Origin: Candidatus Stammera capleta
Lineage (GTDB): Bacteria; Pseudomonadota; Gammaproteobacteria; Enterobacterales; Enterobacteriaceae
Direction of reading: 5' to 3'
NCBI GenBank assembly: GCA_015139955.1
Contig: CP043991.1
Coordinates: 1-56,367, forward strand
Length of the DNA stretch: 56,367 nucleotides
Numbering within the stretch: the first letter of the stretch is position 1; every line of letters begins with the position of its first letter. Below the pieces are notes generated by a model. It was not told where the DNA came from. It was given only the letters and a program-made list of their open reading frames with translations, and did not search any database. The position numbers and the translations under genes were made by a program. Below are positions 34,083-44,891 of the stretch, piece by piece.

Positions 34083-34217
34083 ATGAAAAGAACATATCAA
34101 CCATCAAAAATTAAAAAAAAACGTACTCATGGATTCAGAAAAAGAATGTCAACTAAAGAAGGAAGAAAAATATTATCAAATAGAAGAAGAAAAAAAAGAA
34201 AAACAATGTCGTTGTAA
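34083..34217 (+). CDS. rpmH: 50S ribosomal protein L34
   Basis: The 44-residue product (E. coli 46) reads [20 protein letters not shown] and continues [20 protein letters not shown], an unmistakable L34. It lacks the last two or three residues of E. coli. It begins the conserved rpmH-rnpA-yidC-mnmE cluster, divergent from dnaA. An alternative frame of its 3' half is open and continuous with rnpA, discussed there. Confidence 0.98.
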   Translation: MKRTYQPSKIKKKRTHGFRKRMSTKEGRKILSNRRRKKRKTMSL

Positions 34218-34239
34218 AAAATTTACTTTTCCTAAAAAA

Positions 34240-34530
34240 ATGAAATTTAAAATAAAAAAATTTTCTGCTTTTAAAAAAAAAAAATTTCATTTTTTACTAA
34301 TAAAAAATAATTTTAATAAATTTAATTATCCTAGAATAGCAATAATAATTAAAAAAAAAAATATCAAACTTGCAGTTCAAAGAAATAAGATTAAAAGAAT
34401 AATATATGAAACATTTAGGTTAAAACAACATAAAATAAAAAAAAACGATTATTTATTGATAATTAAAAAAAATATTTTATATATTAACAAAAAATATATA
34501 AATAAAATCTGAAAAAAATATTATAAATAA
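34240..34530 (+). CDS. rnpA: Ribonuclease P protein component
   Basis: RnpA helps the RNase P RNA trim tRNA 5' ends. The recognisable protein runs from FTFPKKMKFKIKKFSAF to IWKKYYK (TGA at 34510-34512), with the RNR motif LAVQRNKIKRIIYETFRLKQ. The start is unclear. The ATG at 34240 gives a 96-residue protein (E. coli 119) beginning MKFKIKKFSAF and loses the usual preceding FPRE-like residues. The only other in-frame ATG is 34129, inside rpmH, giving 133 residues with an overlap of 89 bases and an N-terminus ([13 protein letters not shown]) unlike RnpA. No ATG, GTG or TTG lies between. I list the shorter form. Confidence 0.85.
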
Positions 34531-34554
34531 TAACAATAACAATTTTTTAAAAAT

Positions 34555-35943
34555 ATGAATTCATTTAAAAAAATTATAATTATATTAATAGTAATATTTA
34601 GTTCTTTTGTACAAGGAAAAAAAAATCAATATAATAATAATTATATATATATTAAAAATAATGTTTTATTAATAAAAATTAATAAATTTAATGGAAATAT
34701 ACATAAAATTAAATTATTAAAATATCAAAATAATAAATTAATTAAAAAACTAAATAATAAAATAAATACTACTATATATAAAATAAAAAAAAATGATTTT
34801 AATAAACAAAATATATATTTTCAAAATAAAAATATTTTCTACAATAAAAAATACGTTAAAATTTTATGAAAAATAAAAAAAAATAATATTATATACTATA
34901 AATATATTATACTAGATAAAAATTCATACAAATTTTATTTAAATTTTAAAATTAAAAATAATACTAATAAAATAATTTATCATAAAATATATTACAAATT
35001 TATAAATCTTGAAAATAATTTAAATAATATAAATAATATCTCATATTTAAATGAAAAAGATAAATTTGAAAAATATAATTTATATGATACTAAAAATAAA
35101 ACAATATATAATACAAATTTAAATTGAATTTCAATATCAGAAAAAAATTTTTCTACTATTTTAATACCTGAAAAAAATAATATAATTCATAATTTATATA
35201 TCAATAATAAAAAAAATAATAATATTATAAAATATGTTAATACTATTGAAATTAAACCTAAACAAACTAAAATAATTAAATATAAGTTATGAACAGGTCC
35301 TAATTTAACAAAAAATTTTAGTAATTTATCAAAAAAATTAGATCTAAATATAGATTATGGAAAATTTTGATTTATTTCAAAACCTATTTTAAAAATTTTA
35401 ATTTATATCAATAATTTTACAAATAATTGAGGATATTCAATAATTATTATTACTTTAATATTTAAGATAATTATGTATCCTATAAATAAATGACAAGATA
35501 TAATATTAAATAAAATAACATATATACAACCAAAAATAGAAGATATAAAAACTAAATATAAAAATAAAAAACAAAAAATTAATAATAAAGTTCTTAATTT
35601 ATATAAAAAATATAATATTAATCCATTAATGGGATTTATATTAATTCTAATACAAATACCTCTATTTATATCTCTATATAATGTAATTTCACAAACAACA
35701 GAATTTAAAAATGCTAAATTTTTATTTTGAATAAAAGATTTATCTACATACGATAAATATTACATACTCCCATTACTTATGGGAATATCAATGTTATTAA
35801 CTCAAAAACAAGACAATTATAGTATAAATATATTTTTTACTCCTATTATATTTGTAATATTATCACTATATTTTCCAAGCGGAATATTATTATATTATAC
35901 AATTAATAATTTAATAACATTTATACAACAAAAAATATGATAA
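34555..35943 (+). CDS. yidC: Membrane protein insertase YidC
   Basis: YidC inserts and folds inner-membrane proteins. The 462-residue product (E. coli 548) has an N-terminal membrane anchor, a shortened periplasmic beta domain (about 40-270), and the conserved core with WGYSIIIITLIFKIIMYPI, INPLMGFILILIQIPLF, YYILPLLMGISML and FPSGILLYYTINNL. The core Arg366 of E. coli is Lys here. The basic C-terminal tail is gone: the gene ends AAA ATA TGA TAA, so it finishes Ile-Trp if TGA is read as Trp. The end overlaps the mnmE ATG by 7 bases. Many tryptophans are TGA. Confidence 0.94.
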
Positions 35944-37337
35944 AAAATTTTTATGAAACTATATTAGCTCAATCCACTCCTATAGGATATGGAGGTATAG
36001 GAATAATTAGAATATCAGGTAAAAAATCTAAAATAATAGCAAAAAAAATTTTAAACAAAAAACTTATACCTAAAAAAGCAAAATATACATCTTTTAAAAA
36101 TAAAAAAGGTAAAATAATAGATTTTGGAATAGCTATATATTATAAATCACCAAACTCATTTACTGGAGAAGATATTTTAGAATTACAATGCCATGGAGGA
36201 CAAGAAATTATAAATTTAATTATAAAATCAATTATTGAATTAAAAATTAAAAATATTAGAATAGCTGAACCAGGTGAATTTACTGAAAGAGCTTATTTAA
36301 ACAATAAAATTGATTTGATACAAGCAGAAACAATAAATAATCTTATATATTCAACCTCTGAAGAAAATATATATTCAGCAATAAAATCATTCAAAGGTGT
36401 TTTTTCAAAAAAAATTAAAAAATTTATTAAAATAATTAATAATTTAATTTATATAACAGAAAAAGAAATTAGTTTTTCAGAAAAAGAAATAAATTTTATA
36501 AAAATTAAAAAAATAAAAAAAAAAATTAATTTTTTATATAAAAAAATTAAAAAAACATATAAAAAATCTAAAAAAAGTCTATTTATTAATAATAAAATTA
36601 AAATTTGTATAATAGGTAAACCTAATGTTGGTAAATCTAGTTTAATGAATTTTTTAACTAATAAAAAAACTTCAATAGTTACAAACATACCAGGAACAAC
36701 TAGAGATATTATAAAAAAATATTTAAGTACAAATAATTTTAAAATCGAAATAAATGATACTGCTGGAATACATAAAACTAATAATCAAATAGAAAAAATT
36801 GGAATAAAAAAAACTTGAAAAACAATAAATAAATCACAAATAATTATTTTTATCGATAATGCATTAGATACTACAGAAAAAGAAATATATAATAAATATA
36901 AAAAAAAAATACAAAAAAAAATCAAAAATAAAAAAAAAATTTTATATTTAATACGTAATAAAATTGATATCACCAAAGAAAAATATAAAATAATAAAAAA
37001 AAAAAAATACACAATTATAAATATATCAATTAAAAATAAATATGGAACTAAAACAATTAAATCAGAAATTAATAAAAAAATAAATCAAATAAATAAAAAA
37101 AATTTATTTTTAGTTCAACAAAGACATTTAAATTTAATAAAAAAAATTCTACAAGAAATTAAAAACATTAAAAAAATAATAAAAATAAATATAAATAACA
37201 AAAATATTAATTTAGATATTATATATTTAAATTTATTTAATAGTCATAAATTACTAAATGAAATATTAGGAACACCTAAATTTACTTCAAAAAATATTAT
37301 TAATAATATATTTAGAAAATTTTGTATAGGTAAATAA
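35937..37337 (+). CDS. mnmE: tRNA modification GTPase MnmE
   Basis: MnmE, with MnmG, modifies the wobble uridine of several tRNAs (5-carboxymethylaminomethyl). The 466-residue product (E. coli 454) has an N-terminal folate-binding domain (GYGGIGIIRISG, FTGEDILELQCHGG, EPGEFTERAYLNNKIDL), an inserted G domain with GKPNVGKSSLMN, NIPGTTRD and INDTAGIHKT, and the C-terminal FCIGK with the catalytic Cys. A TGA tryptophan is at 36816-36818. This modification matters for reading codons ending in A or G, including UGA/UGG if the Trp tRNA carries U34, so it could be relevant to the code change. The start overlaps yidC. Confidence 0.96.
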
Positions 37338-37350
37338 AATAAATACTAGT

Positions 37351-38313
37351 ATGAAAAAAAAAAATTTTTTAAAAATTAAAAATGATATATTAAATAAAAG
37401 AATAGATATTATCTTAAAAAAAAAAATAAAAAATATTTCTAGAAATAAAATACAAAAAATCATAAAAAAAAAAAAAGTTTATGTAAATAATAAAATAATA
37501 AAAAAACCAAACACAAAAATTAAATTAGGAGATATAATTTTAATTAAAAAAATTAAAACTAAATTAGTATATCTTCCAAATAAAAATATTAAATTAAATA
37601 AAGTATATGAAGATAAAAATATTTTAATAATAAATAAAAAAAATAATATTATTGTACATCCAGGTAGTGGAAATACACAAAATACATTAATGAATACATT
37701 AATGTATTATTATCCAAAAACATATCAAAAAGTACCTAGATGTGGAATTATACATAGATTAGATAAAAACACTACAGGATTATTAATAATAGCTAAAGAT
37801 ATTAAAACATATAATAAATTAATTAATTATATGAAAAATAAAAAAATTTTTAGATCATATATAACATTAGTATGAGGTACAATAAAAAATAATGGTTTAA
37901 TTAATCAACCTATATCAAGACATAAATATCAAAGAAAAATTATGTCTATAAATAAAAATGGTAAAAAATCTATAACACATTTTCAAATAATAGAAAATTT
38001 CTCCTTTTGTACATTATTAAAAATAAATTTAGAAACTGGCCGAACTCATCAAATTAGAGTACATATGAATTATATAAATCATCCTATTATAGGTGAAAAT
38101 ATATATACGAGAAAAAATATTTTTAAAAATTTTAGTATTCCTTATATCATTAAAAAAAAAATTTTAAATTTTAAAAGACAAGCTTTACATGCTTATTCAT
38201 TAAAATTTATTCACCCCCAAAAAAAAAATAAAATTATTATAAATACATATTTACCACAAGATATATGAGATTTAATTTTTGAATGTAGATTATGAAAAAA
38301 TTTTAACAATTAA
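37351..38313 (+). CDS. rluD: 23S rRNA pseudouridine synthase RluD
   Basis: RluD makes pseudouridines 1911, 1915 and 1917 in helix 69 of 23S rRNA, at the decoding-centre bridge. The 320-residue product (E. coli 326) has an N-terminal S4 domain (about 15-75), HPGSGNTQNTLMNTLMYYYP, the catalytic Asp138 in CGIIHRLDKNTTGL, and LETGRTHQIRVHMNYINHP. The HPG and HYYP blocks identify RluD rather than RluC. TGA tryptophans are at 37873-37875, 38266-38268 and 38293-38295. Its 3' end overlaps the convergent yqgF by 11 bases. Confidence 0.93.
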
Positions 38314-38725
38314 ATTTTAATCATCTTTCTAAAATAAAAACTGCTGAAATAGTATGTATATTATAATTTGAATAAAATGTATTATAAAATTCTAAATTAT
38401 TATTCATAAAATTACGAGCAGCGCAAGAGGTAAATCTTTCATCAGAAAAAAAAATTTTTAATCCAAATTTATTAATTAAATAAAATGCAAATTTTTCTAT
38501 ATAATTAATAATTAATTTACGACCATTATCTTTTAAATTATATGGATAACCAATTACAGCTTTTTTAACTAATCATATATCAATAATTTTTTTTATATCC
38601 ATTCAATTTACTGGAACACCTTTCTTAGCATTTAAAGATATTATAGGACTAGCTGTTTTAGTATAATGTTGTCCTATAGCTACACCTATATTTTTCATAC
38701 CAAAATCAAAAGCAATAATAAACAT
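38303..38725 (-). CDS. yqgF: YqgF/RuvX family RNase H-fold nuclease
   Basis: The 140-residue product (E. coli 138) has the acidic motif AFDFGMKNIGVAIGQ, then TKTASPIISL, VIGYPYNLKDNGR, FFSDERFTS and SAVFILERW. YqgF has been linked to 5' end maturation of pre-16S rRNA and classed as a resolvase-like protein; the acidic residues (Asp in FDFG, Asp-Glu in DER) are kept. TGA gives Trp in NWMDI, DIWLV and RWLKF. It is convergent with rluD with overlapping ends and lies 38 bases downstream of the pntB stop, same strand. Confidence 0.92.
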
Positions 38726-38763
38726 AAATATTTATAAAATAATCAATTTATACACATTAAAAA

Positions 38764-40155
38764 CTAAATTAAATCCAACAGATTTTGTAAATTTAATTTA
38801 GCATCTCCAAATAAAACACCTACATTTTTTTTATAAAAAATAGAATTATTAACCTTAGAAAAACCTGAATTATATAAATTCATACTTCTTTTAAAAATTA
38901 TTACAAAATTAGATTTTCAAACTTTTATAACAGGCATACCATATAAAATACAATTTTTATTACTAATAGCTTCAGGATTAATTATATCATTAGCACCAAT
39001 AACTAAAACAAGTTTATTCTTCATAAAATTATCATCTATACTATCTAAAGAATAAATATATTTATATTGTATATTAGCTTCTGCTAATAATAAATTCATA
39101 TGTCCAGGTAATCTCCCTGCTACAGGATGAATAATAAATTCAATATTTATTGAATATTTATTTAATAATTTTCTCATTAAACATGAAATTAGTTTTTGAG
39201 ATTGTGATAAAGCCATACCATAACCAGGAACTATAATAATATTTTTAAAAGAAATAATTTTTTCTTTAACATCTATACAACTTAATTTATTAATTTTTTT
39301 TTTAATTATATAAGTATTATAATATAAATTCTTAAAAAATATCTTTCCAAAAATAATTTGAAAAATAGATTTATTCATAGATAAACACATTTTTTTTGAT
39401 AATATAAATCCTGAAGAACTAACTAAAGAACCTATTATAATTAACAAATTATTATTTAATATAAAACCAGATATAACAGAAGATAACCCAGAATAAGCAT
39501 TTAACATAGAAATAATTATAGGAATATCTGAAGAATCTAAACTACTTAATATATTTAATCCTAAAAAATTACTAAATAAAAAAGTTAATAGATATATAAA
39601 AATTAAATATTTAATATTATTTATACTTAAAAATAAAAATAAATTTATAAATAATAAAAAAATATTTAAATAAAATATTTTTTTTCCAATAAAAAAAATA
39701 CTAAAAATATCTTTATTAATTAATTTAAAATAAGAAATTATAGAACCTATAAATGTAAAAGATCCAATAAAATTACTCAAAAAAATTTCCATTAAATAAA
39801 TTTTATTATTAATTACTTTATATAAAAAAATATTATTATAACCTATAGATATAGCAGATAAACCTATAAAACTATGCATTAAAGTTATTAATTCTGGTAC
39901 TCTAGAAATATCTATTTTAATAGAAATTATTCATCCTATAATACCAGTAAACAAAATTAAAAAAATAACAATTAATAATAAAATAGTTTTTTTTAAACAA
40001 AAAATATAATATATTAAAGGGAAAAATATTCCTAAAAAACCTAAATATATACTATAAAAAAAATGTTGTTTACTAGAAAAAAATAGTAAACATAAAAAAA
40101 ACGATATTATAGAAAAAATATTAAATAAAAAAAATATATTAAAATTTAAAAACAT
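38764..40155 (-). CDS. pntB: NAD(P) transhydrogenase subunit beta
   Basis: PntB is the NADP(H)-binding, membrane-spanning subunit of the proton-driven transhydrogenase. The 463-residue product (E. coli 462) has about nine hydrophobic segments, LMHSFIGLSAISIGYN, SMLNAYSGLSSVISGF, then dIII with VPGYGMALSQSQ, HPVAGRLPGHMNLLLAEAN, LVIGANDIINP and GMPVIKVW (TGA at 38917-38919). It ends GVLFGDAKLN and then LQNLLDLI with a TAG stop, one of only two TAG stops seen. The start is 9 bases from the end of pntA. Together they supply NADPH at the cost of proton-motive force. Confidence 0.96.
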
Positions 40156-40164
40156 ATTAATTTC

Positions 40165-41640
40165 CTAGTTGAATAAAATTGTTAACATACGTTTAGTAAT
40201 TAAAAAACCAGAAAATATATTAATATTTACTAAACTTAAAGTAATTAAAGAAATACTAATATTTAATCAATCAGTATTTTCATTAATTTGTAATAAACAA
40301 CCTATAATAACTATACTAGAAATAGCATTAGTTAAAGACATTAAAGGAGTATGTAAAAAATTTTTAATTTTATTAATACTAATAAATCCTAAAATATAAG
40401 AAAATAAAAAAATAAATAAATTATTTATATACATATATATATTATAATGATAAAAAAATAACGAAATTAATATATAAAATACTAATAATATTAATAATAA
40501 TCCATTTGAATATTGTAAAAAAAAATTTTGATAAACAAAAATATTATCTTTTTTTTTATATATATTTTTTTTTATTTTTAACTTATTTTTTTGATTAATT
40601 TCTTTACCTTTATATAAAACAACAACATTTTGAAATAAAATATCTTTAAAATCTAAAATAATATTGTTATTTTTATCTAACATATACTTTAAAAAATTTA
40701 TTAAATTTTTACTATATAATTTAGAAATAGATTTAGGCATTAAATTAGAAAAATCTTCATAACTAATAATTTTTATATTATTAAAATTTAATAAACCATT
40801 CTTCTTTATTAATATACAATTACTAGAATTATTATTTATTAAATTTACTATTACACTACCAGATTTTATTAAACTTAATATTTTTTTAGTAAATATTAAA
40901 GGATATTTTTTATCTCTAGAAATAGCTGAATTAACAATAATATTAAATTTATTAATTTTATTAGATAAAAAAATATTTAAAGAATCATTTTTTATATCTA
41001 TAAATTTAGCTCCTAAACTAATAATTTCTTCTTTAATATTTTTATTAATATCATATACATATACATTAGCACCAAGATTTTTAAAAAAACTTGTAACAGA
41101 TAATCCAAAAATACCAGCACCAATTATTAAAACATTAGTAGGTTTAATTTTACTACAAGGAAATATTTGATTACCAATAAAATTTCTATATTCATAAATA
41201 CTTTCAATAACTGCTCTATAACCAGAAACATAAGATATAGAACTTAATACATCCATAATTTGTAATCTAGAAATTCTAGGCATATAACTTAAAATAATTA
41301 AAGTAATTTTCTTTTTTTTTAATATTTCTAAATAATTAATATAATTTAAATTTATATCTAAACAGATTAATATAGAATTATTATTTAATAAATACAATTC
41401 TTTAAAATTAGGAAAATGAATTTTTAAAATTATTTTACTATTTCAAATATTATTTTTATCTTTTATTATAGATCCATATTTAATATAATCAGAATCTTTA
41501 TATCCAGATAATAACCCTGCATTATTTTCTACAAATACATTTTGAAAACCAATTTTACTTAAATCTAAAATATCTTTAGGTATTAAAGATACTCTATTTT
41601 CACCATTTTTTTTTTCTTTAATAACACTAATTGATAACAT
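40165..41640 (-). CDS. pntA: NAD(P) transhydrogenase subunit alpha
   Basis: PntA binds NAD(H) in its dI domain and anchors through several membrane helices. The 491-residue product (E. coli 510) has EKKNGENRVSLIPKDI, YMPRISRLQIMDVLSSISY, SGYRAVIES, the Rossmann motif VLIIGAGIFGLSV, and the C-terminal HTPLMSLTNAISSIVIIGCL. About 20 residues after the Rossmann strand are missing compared with E. coli. TGA tryptophans include 40264-40266 and 41440-41442. It stops with TAG. The ATG at 41640 gives the usual N-terminus MLSISVIKEKKNG. It is divergent from ldhA across 118 bases. Confidence 0.95.
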
Positions 41641-41758
41641 AATATTTACCTAGATATATAATTTTTCTCATTAATAATGAAAAAAAATAAAATTAAATAT
41701 ATAATAACATATAAATATATCATCAAAAATTATAAACTGTAGTTTCTATATAAAAAAA

Positions 41759-42751
41759 ATGAAAAAAATAATATTTTTTAGTTCCCAAAAATATGAAATA
41801 AAATATTTTAATAAAATAAATAAAAAATACAATTTTCAAATTACTTACACAAAAAAAAAATTAAATAAATATACAGTAAATAAAGCTAAAGGATTTCAAT
41901 ATATTTGTATATTTGTTAATGACGATGCAAAAAATAAAAAAGTAATATATAAATTAAAAAAATTTAATATTAAAGTAATTGCATTAAGATGTGCAGGATA
42001 TAATAATGTAAATTTACAATTAGCAAAAAAAAATAATATTAAAGTAATAAATGTAAAATCATATTCTCCTGAATCTATCGCAGAATATACATTAGGATTA
42101 ATTTTAAATTTAAGTAGAAAAATACACATATCTTATCAAAATACAAAAAATAAAAATTTTTTATTAAATGATTTAGTAGGTTTTAATTTAAAAAATAAAA
42201 CTGTAGGTATTATAGGTACAGGGACAATAGGTAAAATAGTAATAAAATTATTAAAAAATTTTGATACTAAAATACTAGCTTTTGATATAGTAAAATCAAA
42301 TGAAATACTAAAATTTGGCGCTCAATATACCTCAATAAATAATATATATAAATACTCAGATATAATTAGTTTACATTGTCCATATAATGAAGAAAATCAT
42401 CATATGATAAATAAAAAAACTATTAAAAAAATGAAAAATAAAGTTATGATAATTAATACTAGTAGAGGAGAATTAATCAATACTAAAGATATAATAAATG
42501 CAATAAAAGAAAAAAAAATTGGATATTTAGGTATAGATGTATACGATAAAGAAAAAAAATATTTTTTTAAAAATAATTTTAATAATATTATAAATGATGA
42601 TAATTTAAATTTACTTTTATCATATCAAAATGTTTTAATTACAGGACATCAAGCTTTCTTAACTAAAGAAGCACTTATAAATATATCAAAAACAACGTTA
42701 AACAATATATATAAAATCTCACATGATTTAAAATGTGATGATTATATTTAA
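41759..42751 (+). CDS. ldhA: Fermentative D-lactate dehydrogenase
   Basis: LdhA reduces pyruvate to D-lactate and reoxidises NADH. The 330-residue product (E. coli 329) matches E. coli LdhA throughout: FVNDDAKNKKVIYKLKKF, VIALRCAGYNNVNL, YSPESIAEYTLGL, the NAD-binding GIIGTGTIGKI, DIISLHCPYNEENHHMI, MIINTSRGELI, LGIDVYDKEKKYFF and ITGHQAFLTKEAL (catalytic His). There is no tryptophan and no TGA. The specific LdhA features (LRCAGxNNVD, YExERxLFF) separate it from other 2-hydroxyacid dehydrogenases. Its presence indicates that fermentation of imported sugar is possible. Confidence 0.97.
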   Translation: MKKIIFFSSQKYEIKYFNKINKKYNFQITYTKKKLNKYTVNKAKGFQYICIFVNDDAKNKKVIYKLKKFNIKVIALRCAGYNNVNLQLAKKNNIKVINVKSYSPESIAEYTLGLILNLSRKIHISYQNTKNKNFLLNDLVGFNLKNKTVGIIGTGTIGKIVIKLLKNFDTKILAFDIVKSNEILKFGAQYTSINNIYKYSDIISLHCPYNEENHHMINKKTIKKMKNKVMIINTSRGELINTKDIINAIKEKKIGYLGIDVYDKEKKYFFKNNFNNIINDDNLNLLLSYQNVLITGHQAFLTKEALINISKTTLNNIYKISHDLKCDDYI

Positions 42752-42768
42752 ATATAATATATTCTAAA

Positions 42769-44121
42769 ATGTATCAACAAGGATTTACAACAAAAATTAA
42801 AAATAATTCTTTTCAAAAAGGAATAAATCAAAAAATAATAAAACAAATATCAAAAAAAAGAAAAGAACCTCAATGAATGCTTAAATTAAGACTAAAAGCA
42901 TATAAAATATGAAAAAAAATGAAAGAACCTCATTGATTAAATGGTAAATATAAAAAGATTAAATATAATAAATATAAATATTATTCTATTCCTAAGAATA
43001 ATACACATTCAAAAAAAAATATTAAAAAAACTTTTAATAAATTAGGAATACCAATACACAAAAATAAAAATATAGCTGTAGATGCTATATTTGACTCAAT
43101 ATCTATTAAAACAACATATAAAAAAGAATTATTTAAAAAATTTGGTATAATATTTTGTTCTTTTAATGAAGCTATACATAATTATCCAAATTTAATTAAA
43201 AAATATATATGTAAAATAATACCTATAAATGATAATTTTTTTTCTACTTTAAATACAGCAGTATTATCAGATGGTACATTTATATATATACCTAAAAATA
43301 CAAAATGTCCAATAAATTTATCATCTTATTTTAGAATAAATTCAAATATTGGCCAATTTGAACGTACTTTAATAATATTAAAAAAAAACAGTTTTTTAAA
43401 TTACATAGAAGGATGTTCTGCATCAATAAAAAAAAAAAATCAATTACATGCAGGAGTAGTAGAAATAATTTTAAGTAAAAACGCTAAAATTAAATATTCT
43501 ACTGTACAAAATTGATTTCCTGGAAATCCTAAAGGAGGAATATTTAATTTTGTTACTAAAAGAGCTTTATGTAAAGGAAAAAATAGTCAAATTTCATGAG
43601 TACAATTAGAAATTGGTTCTGCAATAACATGAAAATATCCTAGTGCAATACTTTTAGGTAATAATTCCAAAGGAAGTTTTTACTCTATATCATTAACTAA
43701 ATCAAACCAACAATCAGATACAGGAACTAAAATGATTCATATAGGTAAAAAAACAAAATCATTTATTTTAACCAAAAGTATAGCATTAGATAAAAGTAGT
43801 AATACTAATAGAAGTTTAGTAAAAATTAAAAAAAAATCTAAAAAATCTAAAAATTTTACAAAATGTGATGCACTTATGATGGGTAATAATTGTTGTGTAT
43901 TCACACAACCATATATTAAATCACATAATAAATATGCATCTATAGAACATGAAACTAGTTCTACATATATTAAAAAAAATCAAATATTTTTTCTTATGCA
44001 AAGAGGAATTAAAAAAAACAATGCATTATCAATGATAATCAATGGATTTTGTCAAAATATTTTAGATAAATTACCATTAGAATTTATTTTAGAAGCTAAA
44101 GAAATATTTAACATTTTTTAA
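42769..44121 (+). CDS. sufB: Fe-S cluster scaffold protein SufB
   Basis: SufB, in the SufBC2D complex, builds Fe-S clusters using sulfur from SufSE. The 450-residue product (E. coli 495) has [56 protein letters not shown] with Cys216 (the sulfur-relay Cys254 of E. coli), [47 protein letters not shown] with the cluster-ligand Cys, and [10 protein letters not shown]. The Cys-rich loop near E. coli residues 95-115 is deleted. Many tryptophans are TGA. It is the first gene of sufBCDSE, 17 bases after ldhA; sufA is absent. Confidence 0.96.
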
Positions 44122-44126
44122 AAAAT

Positions 44127-44873
44127 ATGTATATATTAAATATAAAAAAATTAAAAGTTAAAATAAAAAAAAAATATATTCTTAATAATATAAATTTAAA
44201 AATAAAATATGGAGAAACTCATGCTTTAATTGGACCTAATGGATCAGGAAAAAGTAGTTTATCTTTAACATTAGCAGGAAACAAAAAATACAAAATTATT
44301 AAAGGAGAAATATTTTTTAATAATTTAAATATTAATAAATTAACTATAAATGAAAGATCAAGACAAGGTTTGTTTATATCATTTCAAAATAATATTGAAA
44401 TACCTGGATTAAATAATCAATATTTTTTATTTGAAGCTTATAATTCTAAAAAATATTACAATAGTAAAAAAAAAATAAATTTAATAAAATTTAAAAAAAA
44501 AATATTTAAGTATTTAAAAAAATTAAATTTTTCAAAAAAATTTTTACAAAGATCATTAAATTACGGTTTTTCTGGAGGAGAAAAAAAAAAAAATGATATA
44601 TTACAAATATTACTTTTAAAACCTAAATTAATTATATTAGACGAAATAGACGCAGGATTAGATTTATCAACATTTAAGATAATTATTAAAATAATAAATA
44701 AATTAAAAAAAAAAAAAAAAACTTTTTTATTAATAACTCATAATTTTAAAATATTTAAATATATAAAAATTAATAAAATACATGTTTTAAATAAAGGTAA
44801 AATTATTGCATCAGGTAATAAAAAAATAATTAAAATAATCAAAAAAAAAGGTTATGAATATTTTGAAAAATAA
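44127..44873 (+). CDS. sufC: Fe-S assembly ATPase SufC
   Basis: SufC is the ABC-type ATPase of the SufBCD scaffold. The product is 248 residues, as in E. coli, with Walker A GPNGSGKSS (36-44), the Q-loop FISFQNNIEIPG, the signature FSGGEKKKNDILQ, Walker B LIILDEIDAGLDL and the H-loop THNFKI. No tryptophan is present. Runs of 13 and 17 A (near 44581 and 44705) encode lysines and remain in frame. It starts 5 bases after sufB. Confidence 0.97.
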   Translation: MYILNIKKLKVKIKKKYILNNINLKIKYGETHALIGPNGSGKSSLSLTLAGNKKYKIIKGEIFFNNLNINKLTINERSRQGLFISFQNNIEIPGLNNQYFLFEAYNSKKYYNSKKKINLIKFKKKIFKYLKKLNFSKKFLQRSLNYGFSGGEKKKNDILQILLLKPKLIILDEIDAGLDLSTFKIIIKIINKLKKKKKTFLLITHNFKIFKYIKINKIHVLNKGKIIASGNKKIIKIIKKKGYEYFEK

Positions 44874-44891
44874 TTTTAAAAAAAATTATTT

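Noticed and set aside
34129..34215. A separate small gene inside rpmH
   Set aside because: It is the in-frame upstream extension of rnpA in an A-rich region; without conservation data it is better treated as a start-site question.
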